Below, in pieces: positions 1 to 5,442 of a DNA stretch of 5,442 bases. The stretch's first letter is position 1; every line of letters starts with the position of its first letter. The translations under genes and the position numbers were made by a program. The notes beneath the pieces were generated by a model that was not told where the DNA came from, ran no database searches, and worked only from the letters and a program-made list of their open reading frames with translations. Source of the stretch: an uncultured Gammaproteobacteria bacterium (lineage in GTDB: Bacteria; Pseudomonadota; Gammaproteobacteria; GCA-001735895); NCBI GenBank assembly GCA_945787265.1, contig CALZHS010000149.1, positions 1 to 5,442 of the forward strand, written 5' to 3'.

Positions 1-1452
1 AATGAGGCGCAGTGTTACACCAGTCGCAAGCAGAATTCCTTTGTCGACAGCAACGGGATTCTCCACCTGGTCGCGAAAGAAGAAAGCTTCAGCGGTCCCG
101 CGCATTCGTTAGATCATCCCGATTACGATAGCAGCGATACGTCGGTCACGAAGTCTTATACTTCGGCCCGCCTGCGAACCAGGAACCGGTTCGACTTCAA
201 ATACGGTCGCGTCGTGGTTCGCGCCAACCTGCCGGGTGGCCAGGGCATGTGGCCGGCAATCTGGATGCTGTCGACGGACGAGGTTTACGGCGGATGGCCG
301 TCCAGCGGCGAGATCGATATCATGGAGGCGGTCAGCCTCGGCACGGCAGGCAAAGACAACGAAATACATGGCTCGATGAATTACGGCATGAAATGGCCGC
401 AGTGGTCGGCGCAGGGTAAAAGCTATGTATCCCCCAGGAGTTTTACCCGCGAATTCCACGACTTCATGATCGAATGGGAAGCGGACGAAATACGCTGGTT
501 TGTCGACGGCGTGCACTACGCGACGCAAACCTCGGCCGGCTGGTTTAACTATGTCTGGGGCAACCAGCAGACGGGCTTTAGCGTGGCTAATCCAAGGGCA
601 CCCTACGATCAGAAATTTCACCTGCTGTTAAACCTGGCGGTCGGTGGACACTGGCCGGGGCAGCCGGACAGGAACTGGCAAGAGGATCGTGAATTCCTGG
701 TCGATTACGTTCGAGTCTTCCAGTGTGACTCCGGTAATCCCGACGGAACCGGCTGCGCTTCGGCACCCGATGCGCCGATTGATACATCCATCGAAGCTAT
801 TGCGGATGCCGGTGGCCCGCGGGTTAACCGTTTCCCGGTTTTTGAGGACGGTCCCGAGACACTCGCATTCAAAGCCGGTGGCGAGACAATCACGAATACC
901 CTGGTGATCAACAGCTGGATGCAAACCCCGGGTAATGTCGTCATCGAGGCACCGGACATTGGCGGCGAGCGCGGTAAGGTGCTGGATATTCGCTTTAGCG
1001 GCCCCGGCAATGTTTTCTTCTCTTCCGCCGACATGAGTGATTTCGAGGCTTTTGCAAACGGCTTTCGCCTTGAAGGTGGCACCGCGTGGAGCAACCATGG
1101 AACGCTCGAGTTCGACCTGCTGGTCAAAAGCATTGATGCCGGAACCAGGCTGGTGGCCAAGGTCGATAGCGGCTATCCGGACCTGGGGCAATACCTGATC
1201 GAGACGCCGGCCGTCGGGGAATGGACCCATGTTGCTATTCGTGTTTCCGACCTGCTCGCCAATCCGCTCGAGGGTGGTAAAGGTATCAACCTGGGCGACG
1301 TGGCCAACCTGATCGTGATCGAGGCGACGGGGAGTTCAAGGGCCAGTATTCAGCTCGATAATATCTCACTTTCCTGCGCCGTAAACGAGTTTTCCAAGTC
1401 ATGGCAATGGGATACTGAGTGCTCGATCGAGCCGGCGCTTGCGACCAGGTAA
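1..1452 (+). CDS. GH16 beta-glucanase (laminarinase-like), 5'-truncated, with C-terminal accessory domain
   Basis: The reading frame is open from base 1 to the TAA at 1450-1452 (483 codons visible), so the start and any signal peptide lie outside the window; the GTG at 214 is an internal codon, not the start. Residues 1-241 form most of a GH16 catalytic domain. Visible landmarks are NEAQCYTSR at the very start, YTSARLRT (53-60), MWPAIWML, and the catalytic motif GEIDIME with nucleophile E104, helper D106 and acid/base E109 (codons 310, 316, 325). LLNLAVGGHWPG and DYVRVFQ close the beta-jellyroll. This motif spacing is that of bacterial endo-beta-1,3-glucanases. From C242 a Gly/Pro/Ala-rich linker leads to a second region (about 278-460) ending LDNISLSC, which looks like a carbohydrate-binding beta-sandwich, followed by a short tail with a second cysteine (C459, C474). 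The likely role is secreted or periplasmic laminarin hydrolysis. The exact substrate is inferred; GH16 also includes agarases, carrageenases and lichenases. Confidence 0.93.
   Translation, partial: NEAQCYTSRKQNSFVDSNGILHLVAKEESFSGPAHSLDHPDYDSSDTSVTKSYTSARLRTRNRFDFKYGRVVVRANLPGGQGMWPAIWMLSTDEVYGGWPSSGEIDIMEAVSLGTAGKDNEIHGSMNYGMKWPQWSAQGKSYVSPRSFTREFHDFMIEWEADEIRWFVDGVHYATQTSAGWFNYVWGNQQTGFSVANPRAPYDQKFHLLLNLAVGGHWPGQPDRNWQEDREFLVDYVRVFQCDSGNPDGTGCASAPDAPIDTSIEAIADAGGPRVNRFPVFEDGPETLAFKAGGETITNTLVINSWMQTPGNVVIEAPDIGGERGKVLDIRFSGPGNVFFSSADMSDFEAFANGFRLEGGTAWSNHGTLEFDLLVKSIDAGTRLVAKVDSGYPDLGQYLIETPAVGEWTHVAIRVSDLLANPLEGGKGINLGDVANLIVIEATGSSRASIQLDNISLSCAVNEFSKSWQWDTECSIEPALATR
832..1380 (+). other. 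C-terminal beta-sandwich (carbohydrate-binding-like) domain of the GH16 protein
   Basis: This is residues 278-460 of the truncated GH16 protein. It opens with FPVFEDGPE, has alternating hydrophobic strands (GKVLDIRFSG, TLEFDLLVKS, WTHVAIRVSDLL, NLIVIEA) and ends with IQLDNISLSC. The closing pattern, a strand with LDN followed by a hydrophobic strand, is typical of jellyroll domains of the galactose-binding type. From memory the segment around GKVLDIRF, the FDLLVKSIDAG stretch and the final LDN resembles the C-terminal domain of marine ExoP-like GH3 glucanases. That relation is a recollection, not an alignment. The probable role is polysaccharide binding or positioning of the catalytic domain. 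Confidence 0.55.
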
Positions 1453-1489
1453 ATAAGGCCATCGCCGCGGTACCGGGGCCGACGTTCGG
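1453..1489. other. convergent intergenic gap between GH16 gene and arfB
   Basis: These 37 bp separate the stop codons of two convergent genes. They contain a short GC-rich near-palindrome (GCCGCGGTACCGGGGC, 1465-1480) with one mismatch and almost no room for a loop, and no T-run follows on either strand. I therefore do not call a terminator here. Transcripts from both sides may run into the opposite gene. Confidence 0.5.
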
Positions 1490-1906
1490 TCATTGTTCCG
1501 ATACCCTGCCGCGCAGCAGTTTCGTCCTGCCGCGTTGGGTTTTGCTGTCGAGGCGCTTGCGTTGTGAATTTTTGGTAGGTTTGGTCGGCTTTCTTGCTTT
1601 TGGCACCACCGCCACTGACTTTAGCAGTTCCTTTAATCGCTCAAGTGCGGCTTGTCGATTTTTCTCCTGGGTGCGGAATTGCTGCGCCTTGATAATCACG
1701 ATGCCGTCCTTGCTGATGCGCCGATCGCGCAGCTTCAGCAATCTTTTCTTGTAAAAACCGGGCAACGATGAGGCATGAATATCGAAGCGCAGGTGAATCG
1801 CCGACGAGACCTTGTTGACGTTCTGACCGCCGGCCCCCTGCGCACGGATCGCCGACAGTTCGATTTCATCTGCGGGGATAGAAACGTTGCGGGAGATTTG
1901 CAGCAT
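1490..1906 (-). CDS. arfB: alternative ribosome-rescue factor ArfB (YaeJ-type peptidyl-tRNA hydrolase)
   Basis: The 138-residue product matches E. coli ArfB (140 residues) almost position for position. It has the same RAQGAGGQ motif with catalytic G26-G27-Q28, followed by NVNKVSSAIHLRFDI. It has no codon-recognition domain, which separates it from RF1 and RF2. After about residue 100 comes a basic tail (KARKPTKPT...). Tail residues R118, L119, K122, K129 and R132, reported as important for E. coli ArfB, are all present at the same numbers. The protein enters the empty mRNA channel of ribosomes stalled on non-stop mRNA with its tail and hydrolyses the peptidyl-tRNA with the GGQ loop. The ATG at 1906 is chosen because it aligns with the E. 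coli start. No clear Shine-Dalgarno sequence precedes it, so translation may be weak. The gene is transcribed in the same direction as malQ but is 366 bp from it, beyond the hairpin cluster, so it probably has its own promoter. Confidence 0.95.
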   Translation of the reverse strand: MLQISRNVSIPADEIELSAIRAQGAGGQNVNKVSSAIHLRFDIHASSLPGFYKKRLLKLRDRRISKDGIVIIKAQQFRTQEKNRQAALERLKELLKSVAVVPKARKPTKPTKNSQRKRLDSKTQRGRTKLLRGRVSEQ

Positions 1907-1953
1907 GGTTGAATGATCGTCATCAAGCTGGAGAGCTCAGGCTAACCGATCAA

Positions 1954-1981
1954 ATCCTAAACCGCAAAGTGCTGCGCTCAA
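1954..1981 (-). promoter_or_regulatory. candidate sigma-70 promoter for arfB (weak)
   Basis: On the minus strand TTGAGC (1981-1976) and TAGGAT (1959-1954) stand 16 bp apart, each matching 4 of 6 consensus bases. Transcription would start near 1947, giving a leader of about 40 nt to the arfB ATG. The position is sensible but the match is weak and could be chance. Confidence 0.22.
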
Positions 1982-2027
1982 AGTCCTCCACTAGTACACA
2001 TCCTCGGCGCAATGATTCCCACCATTG

Positions 2028-2064
2028 TTCCGGGCCTGAACGAGGCGTCGGACCACCTCAATCC
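2028..2064 (+). repeat. left arm of 37-bp inverted repeat
   Basis: This 37-bp segment begins TTCCGGGCCTGAACGAGG and ends CACCTCAATCC. It is the reverse complement of 2224-2260 with a single mismatch (C at 2053), that is 36 of 37 matching. Outside the arm the match decays: CCATTG here against CCGTCA on the other copy. The arm contains a minor internal hairpin, GCCT-gaacg-AGGC. Confidence 0.9.
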
Positions 2065-2070
2065 CTACTC

Positions 2071-2096
2071 GAAATTCCGCAGAAAACAGCGGTTTC
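2071..2096. repeat. bulged hairpin
   Basis: GAAA-tt-CCGC (2071-2080) pairs with GCGG-TTTC (2089-2096) around an 8-nt A-rich loop, leaving a 2-nt bulge. It sits between the left arm and the next hairpin. The stem is modest and no T-run follows, so it is described only as a structure. Confidence 0.5.
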
Positions 2097-2097
2097 T

Positions 2098-2127
2098 CGT
2101 CATTCCGGCCCCCGAGCCGGAATCCAT
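2098..2127 (+). repeat. short palindromic element A (REP-like)
   Basis: CGTC precedes a perfect 8-bp stem, ATTCCGGC (2102-2109) with GCCGGAAT (2116-2123), closed over a 6-nt loop and followed by CCAT. The outline GTCATTCC...GGAATCC is of the kind seen in dispersed extragenic palindromes of many proteobacteria. It shares its CGTCATT start with element B and with the right arm read on the minus strand, which points to one repeat family. Confidence 0.75.
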
Positions 2128-2151
2128 AATTAAGACTCCACGGAGGACTAG

Positions 2152-2166
2152 CCGGGCGTAGCCCGG
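2152..2166. repeat. central hairpin of the palindrome cluster
   Basis: CCGGGC (2152-2157) and GCCCGG (2161-2166) form a perfect 6-bp GC stem over a 3-nt loop (GTA). It lies close to the centre of symmetry of the cluster. No T-run follows on either strand, so it is not a canonical intrinsic terminator, though it could stall transcription or protect the malQ mRNA end. Confidence 0.7.
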
Positions 2167-2188
2167 GTCATATCAGGAGTAGTAGTTT

Positions 2189-2220
2189 GGATAGATTGCG
2201 GGTCAAGCCCGCAATGACGG
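2189..2220 (-). repeat. short palindromic element B (REP-like)
   Basis: Read on the minus strand it begins CCGTCATTGCGGG and ends CCCGCAATCTATCC. The stem is a perfect 8 bp, 2195-2202 with 2208-2215, around a 5-nt loop. It resembles element A in opposite orientation with a shared CGTCATT lead, but its stem centre differs (GCGGG against CCGGC) in a way that keeps base pairing. Confidence 0.75.
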
Positions 2221-2223
2221 CGA

Positions 2224-2260
2224 GGATTGAGGTGATCCGACGCCTCGTTCAGGCCCGGAA
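2224..2260 (-). repeat. right arm of 37-bp inverted repeat
   Basis: This is the partner of 2028-2064, 36 of 37 bases matching in inverted orientation. On the minus strand it is preceded by CGTCA (2265-2261), so this copy starts CGTCATTCCGG like element A. It ends 12 bp from the malQ stop codon, so a malQ transcript would carry it immediately after translation ends. Confidence 0.9.
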
Positions 2261-2272
2261 TGACGGGGGGTC

Positions 2273-4474
2273 TCAGGCGTTGCGCTCGGTATTGATGGCG
2301 TGCGCAAAACTTTCGAGGTCGAGTTGGTGCGGCCAGTCTTCCAGGTTGACTGATAACTTGCGGCGCCAGTTGGGATACTCATCGATGGTACCGGGCACGT
2401 TCACCTGGTTTGCTTCGCACAACAGGTCTTCGAGTTGAACCATTAACAACATCGACTGTGATCGCGCGAGGTAGCGCTGTACCGATTCGGCCAGTTCGGC
2501 GCAGAAGCCCTCGGCACCATGATATTGACTATCCGCTTCACTGGCGACCAGGTTTTCCCGTCGTAGCGCCGCCAGGATTTGATCGCGGTCCTGCTGACGG
2601 ATATGCCGCTGCTGGTTTCGGAAATCGTCTGACGGATACAAATCGAGTTGCTCGCGCAAATCCAGGTCAGATCCCCGCCAGAAGCCTTGCAGCGTCGGCA
2701 GGTCGTGCGAGCCCGACGTGCACAGGGAATAACGTGGAAAATCTGCCGGTGGCTTGATGGTTCCGTGGTGCCAGTCTTTCTCGAAACAGAGCACCCGGTA
2801 GGACAGTATTTTATTGATTTCCAGGGCATGACGAACGTCGTCCGGCACCGTACCCAGGTCTTCGCCGATAACGAGACAGCGATTGCGCAGGCTCTCGAGC
2901 GCAAGAATCCCGAGCAGGTCCGCAAACGGGTAAGAGACATAGGTACCCTCGTCGGGCGAGCATTCCGGCGGCACCCAGAACAGTCGCGTCAATCCCATGA
3001 TATGGTCAATCCGCAGCGCAGCGGCATGGCCCATGTTGGCGCGCAGGGTATGAATGAACGATCGGTAGGCCTCGTCGCGCAGCGCCTGAGGTTGCGGTGG
3101 TGGTAATGCCCAGTTCTGTCCGTTCAGATTAAAATCGTCAGGAGGCGCACCAGTGCCCATGTTCAGCGCGTGGACGGATTGATGTGCCCAGCTCTGCGCC
3201 GAAGACTTTTCAATGCCAACCGCGAGGTCGCGGTAAATGCCGACGCACATGCCCTGTGCCTTGCATTTTTGATGGACAGCGGCCAGCTGCTGCTCGGCGT
3301 TCCACTGCAGGTACTGGTGAAACTCGATCTCGTCACCGTGTTCCGAGGCCCAGGCTGTTACCGTTTCTGAATCCGGGTCTTTATAAGTTTCGGGCCATTT
3401 CTGCCAGCGGTCGATTGCGGCATCCTGCTCGAGAAAAAAGGCCTGCAAGGCTTCGAACAGGGCGAACCTGTATAAATCCACACCCCCTTCATGTCGGAAC
3501 TGATGGAAGGCTTTAATCCGTTCCGGGTCCTGAACCTGTTTTTTGAACGCCCGGTAAAGCAACGCCAGAACATTTAACTTGACGTCCCATACCTTGCCAT
3601 AATCGATCAATTCGAGTTCGCGCAAGGCTTGCAGGTCGGCCTGGAATTTTTCATTCGCTACGCGCTGCCGCGCTTCATTATCCTGTCTGAATTCATCGAT
3701 CGCCTCGATATCCAGGTAAACAGGATTAAGAAAGTCACGACTCGACGGACTGTACGGGCTTGCTTTTTCGGGAAGCTGTGAGAACAGCGCATGCAGCGGG
3801 TTCAGGCCGAGCACGTCGACCCCGAGCGGGGCCAACATCTCGATGAGTGAATGCAGGTCGGTAAAATCGCCGATACCCCAGTTGCGCCTTGATCGTAGCG
3901 AAAACAGCTGGACACCAACACCCCATATTTTTTTACCGTCACCCAGTTCGGGTGGTTGATAACAGGTGTCTGGCGCGACCACGAGGGTGGAATGCGTTTC
4001 CGTGCCGTCAGCTGTCCTGATGTTTAGCCGGTGATAACCCGGCTTATCGAATTCCGGCAAGGTCAGGTCGAATCGCATCAAGCGTGTGCCGTCAACTGTG
4101 GTTTCGTCGACAACATCCTGCGAGTTAATCGTCCAGCTACCGTGGTGGCGTTGACCCGATTCCTGGTATAGCTCCCAGTCAAGCATCGAATCTGCCTGGC
4201 GTTCGTTAAGGATCAGGGACAGGCCGATCGGCGAATCGCTCTGCCGGCAAACCACGACAGGTGGCACGATTTGCCGCCATTTTCGGGATTCCATTTCACG
4301 CAGACTGCGTTCGATATCGTCATCACTGTTAACCGGCATCTGCAGCGCTGCCAGTAGTGACATTTTGACATCAAGGCTGGGCTCGTGACGTTGTCCGCGT
4401 ATGTCGTGGTAGTCGAGCGCGATACCGCAGGCTGCGCATAGCGCGTCCAGTCGCTCGTGGTTGGTTATCGGCAT
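2273..4474 (-). CDS. malQ: 4-alpha-glucanotransferase (amylomaltase), GH77
   Basis: The product has 733 residues, slightly longer than E. coli MalQ (about 694), and looks complete. It cleaves an alpha-1,4 bond in a malto-oligosaccharide and transfers the freed glucan to another acceptor, in the cytoplasm. Residues 1 to about 170 form an N-terminal beta-rich extension typical of proteobacterial MalQ. The GH77 barrel begins near KKIWGVGVQLFSLRSRRNWGIGDF (181-204) and includes PYSPSSRDFLNPVYLDI. Catalytic residues are nucleophile D490 (ALRIDH), acid/base E538 (VIGEDLGTVP) and transition-state stabiliser D591 (SGSHDLPT). The substrate loop GAPPDDFN (442-449) and the closing VNVPGT..EYPNWRRKL (691-707) are intact. 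The ATG at 4474 is the only option: an in-frame TAA lies eight codons upstream with no alternative start between. AGGA precedes it by 10 nt. It lies 90 bp after glgX in the same direction, which fits joint glycogen and maltodextrin turnover. Confidence 0.97.
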   Translation of the reverse strand: MPITNHERLDALCAACGIALDYHDIRGQRHEPSLDVKMSLLAALQMPVNSDDDIERSLREMESRKWRQIVPPVVVCRQSDSPIGLSLILNERQADSMLDWELYQESGQRHHGSWTINSQDVVDETTVDGTRLMRFDLTLPEFDKPGYHRLNIRTADGTETHSTLVVAPDTCYQPPELGDGKKIWGVGVQLFSLRSRRNWGIGDFTDLHSLIEMLAPLGVDVLGLNPLHALFSQLPEKASPYSPSSRDFLNPVYLDIEAIDEFRQDNEARQRVANEKFQADLQALRELELIDYGKVWDVKLNVLALLYRAFKKQVQDPERIKAFHQFRHEGGVDLYRFALFEALQAFFLEQDAAIDRWQKWPETYKDPDSETVTAWASEHGDEIEFHQYLQWNAEQQLAAVHQKCKAQGMCVGIYRDLAVGIEKSSAQSWAHQSVHALNMGTGAPPDDFNLNGQNWALPPPQPQALRDEAYRSFIHTLRANMGHAAALRIDHIMGLTRLFWVPPECSPDEGTYVSYPFADLLGILALESLRNRCLVIGEDLGTVPDDVRHALEINKILSYRVLCFEKDWHHGTIKPPADFPRYSLCTSGSHDLPTLQGFWRGSDLDLREQLDLYPSDDFRNQQRHIRQQDRDQILAALRRENLVASEADSQYHGAEGFCAELAESVQRYLARSQSMLLMVQLEDLLCEANQVNVPGTIDEYPNWRRKLSVNLEDWPHQLDLESFAHAINTERNA

Positions 4475-4484
4475 CGCGGCTTTA

Positions 4485-4488
4485 TCCT
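4485..4488 (-). promoter_or_regulatory. Shine-Dalgarno of malQ
   Basis: The minus strand reads AGGA with 10 nt to the malQ ATG. Spacing is at the long end of the usual range, but this is the only purine-rich candidate and there is no competing start codon in frame. Confidence 0.6.
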
Positions 4489-4526
4489 GCCTGCATTACA
4501 GGTAAGTCTCCAGGGGTTCTGCATTT

Positions 4527-4537
4527 TGACGTCGTCA
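4527..4537. promoter_or_regulatory. 11-bp palindrome in the glgX-malQ gap, possible operator
   Basis: TGACG-t-CGTCA is a perfect inverted repeat with a single central base, within the 90-bp gap between the glgX stop and the malQ start. On the minus strand it directly follows TACAAT (4542-4537), a 5-of-6 match to a -10 box that has no good -35 box at the right distance. A regulator-binding site controlling a malQ promoter is possible, but chance is a fair alternative at this length. Confidence 0.25.
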
Positions 4538-4564
4538 TTGTAGACTGCCAATAATGCAAAACGA

Positions 4565-5442
4565 TTACATCAATAATTCGAACAACTGTACCGAGCGCTC
4601 CTCGATCATCACGGACTTGTTTCCGTTGATCGGTGTTTCGTCAGTCGTCGTGGTGAGCACACGATTCCAGTGAAACTCGCTCTTCGGCAGCACAAACTCG
4701 ACCGGGGTCGGGTCGGCGTTAAAAACGATGAGCAACGCGGCTTCGGTTTCACCGTCAAAGCGCGGATCACGCGCGGGCAGGACTTCGGCTGCTAACAGCA
4801 TGGCGAGAAAGTTATGCCGAGTATCATGCCAGTCGGCGTCCTGCATGGTTTCGCCGTCGGCACGCATCCACTGAATGTCGCTGAAACCACTGGGCTTGAA
4901 CTGTTCCTCGCCATGCACGAACCGGTCGCGATGCAACATCGGGTAATCGATTCTCATTTTGATCAGGCGACGCACGAACTCGAGTAGTTCCGATTCGTGC
5001 TCAAGGGCGGACCAGTCCAGCCAGGTGAGCTCGTTATCCTGGCAGTAGGCGTTGTTGTTGCCCTGCTGGCTGCGACCGAGTTCATCCCCGGCGAGCAACA
5101 TCGGGGTTCCCTGCGCGAAAAACAGTGTCGCCAGCAGGTTGCGGCGCTGGCGCTGGCGCAGTTGATTAATCTCCAAATCATCGCTTTCACCTTCGACGCC
5201 ATAGTTGTTACTGAAGTTGGCGCTGTGACCATCATGGTTAGCCTCACCGTTGGCTTCATTGTGGCGCTTGTTAAAGCTGACCAGGTCCGTGAGCGTGAAT
5301 CCATCGTGGCTGGTGATCGAATTAATGCTGGCCGAGGGCCTGCGACCATTGTGCTCGAACAGATCGCTCGAGCCGTGCAGGCTGCGCGCCAGTTCCGGCA
5401 AAACCCCGGAATCGCCGCGCCAGTAGCGACGCACACAATCAC
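4565..5442 (-). CDS. glgX: glycogen debranching enzyme GlgX (isoamylase-type GH13), C-terminal part
   Basis: The frame is open to the last base of the window, so the gene starts outside it; 291 complete codons are visible of an expected 650-700. GTG at 5434 is an internal valine codon in DCVRRYWRGD. GlgX hydrolyses alpha-1,6 branches, preferring the short stubs left by phosphorylase, and acts in the cytoplasm. Visible landmarks are GRRPSASIN, SHDGFTLTDLVSFN with the stabiliser Asp at visible residue 46 (codon 5305-5303), KRHNEANGE, FAQGTPMLLAGDE, and NNNAYCQDNELTWLDW (128-143). All are characteristic of the GlgX/TreX group and closely follow E. coli GlgX. The nucleophile Asp and acid/base Glu lie upstream, out of view. 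The last 90 or so residues form the C-terminal beta-sandwich. It stops with TAA, 90 bp before malQ in the same direction, and no strong terminator lies between, so co-transcription is likely. Confidence 0.95.
   Translation of the reverse strand, partial: DCVRRYWRGDSGVLPELARSLHGSSDLFEHNGRRPSASINSITSHDGFTLTDLVSFNKRHNEANGEANHDGHSANFSNNYGVEGESDDLEINQLRQRQRRNLLATLFFAQGTPMLLAGDELGRSQQGNNNAYCQDNELTWLDWSALEHESELLEFVRRLIKMRIDYPMLHRDRFVHGEEQFKPSGFSDIQWMRADGETMQDADWHDTRHNFLAMLLAAEVLPARDPRFDGETEAALLIVFNADPTPVEFVLPKSEFHWNRVLTTTTDETPINGNKSVMIEERSVQLFELLM

Larger units (their letters stand above)
1907..2272. other. gene-free region between malQ and arfB
   Basis: These 366 bp lie between the malQ stop and the arfB start, both on the minus strand. 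The part nearest arfB (1907-2027) is unstructured sequence that should contain the arfB promoter and leader. The rest (2028-2265) is dominated by the inverted repeats and hairpins listed separately. Short frames on the plus strand (1909-2133, 2187-2438) show no protein-like composition, run through the palindromes, and one overlaps malQ, so no gene is called. Confidence 0.8.

Noticed and set aside
214..216. GTG at 214 as the true start of the GH16 gene
   Set aside because: The frame is open upstream to base 1 and already encodes conserved GH16 sequence (NEAQCYT, YTSARL) before this codon.
109..1230. Long minus-strand frames opposite the GH16 gene (109-621, 587-787, 628-1230, 705-1160)
   Set aside because: They overlap a frame with clear GH16 motifs, overlap each other, and their translations show no recognisable motifs; they are antisense shadows of a GC-rich coding sequence.
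1465..1480. GC-rich near-palindrome as a bidirectional terminator between GH16 and arfB
   Set aside because: One mismatch, no proper loop when fully paired, and no T-run on either strand.
1419..1754. Plus-strand 111-codon frame across the end of the GH16 gene and arfB
   Set aside because: It lies mostly antisense to arfB, whose GGQ protein is unmistakable, and its translation is Ser/Arg/Phe-rich as expected from an antisense frame.
1735..1926. Minus-strand 63-codon frame overlapping the start of arfB
   Set aside because: It runs in another frame over the conserved ArfB N-terminus and looks like a frame-shifted copy of it.
2028..2265. CRISPR array
   Set aside because: The repeats are inverted rather than direct, differ in length, lack uniform spacers, and no cas gene is present.
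2187..2438. Plus-strand 83-codon frame starting in the repeat region
   Set aside because: It begins within element B, runs through the right arm and then antisense to malQ; no ribosome site and no protein-like features.
2273..4474. Possible frameshift or decay in malQ because of the large overlapping frames on both strands
   Set aside because: The 733-codon frame is uninterrupted and all three catalytic residues and the terminal motif are intact.

Overview
The window holds four protein-coding genes, two of them cut by the window edges, and one structured, repeat-rich intergenic region. The residue-level resemblance of the small release-factor-like gene to E. coli ArfB, and the GlgX and MalQ types present, suggest a gammaproteobacterium with a moderately GC-rich genome. 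The laminarinase-type GH16 enzyme makes a marine or other aquatic habitat plausible. That taxonomic reading is inference; no rRNA or other marker gene is present.

Layout. Positions 1-1452 (+) encode a family 16 glycoside hydrolase that lacks its N-terminus at the window edge and carries a long C-terminal accessory region. It converges, across a 37-bp gap, on a minus-strand gene (1490-1906) for the ribosome-rescue hydrolase ArfB. Next, 1907-2272 is gene-free. Its part nearest arfB should hold the arfB promoter. The rest (about 2028-2265) is a symmetric cluster of palindromes: two 37-bp arms in inverted orientation (36/37 identical) enclosing several short hairpins, two of which share end sequences with the arms. 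Then come two minus-strand storage-polysaccharide genes: malQ (2273-4474, 4-alpha-glucanotransferase, complete) and, 90 bp upstream of it, the C-terminal 291 codons of glgX (4565-5442, glycogen debranching enzyme, cut at the window edge).

How the genes work together. GlgX removes short alpha-1,6-linked branches from phosphorylase-trimmed glycogen, releasing malto-oligosaccharides. MalQ disproportionates these, giving glucose and longer chains that phosphorylase can use. The same orientation and short gap suggest one transcript, glgX then malQ, with the hairpin cluster right after the malQ stop. ArfB is a housekeeping translation-rescue factor with no evident link to sugar metabolism. The GH16 enzyme, on the other strand, probably hydrolyses external beta-1,3-glucan, and nothing in the sequence ties its expression to the glycogen genes.

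I found no convincing new biological system. The items most worth a second look are the nested inverted-repeat cluster at 2028-2265 and the C-terminal domain of the GH16 enzyme.
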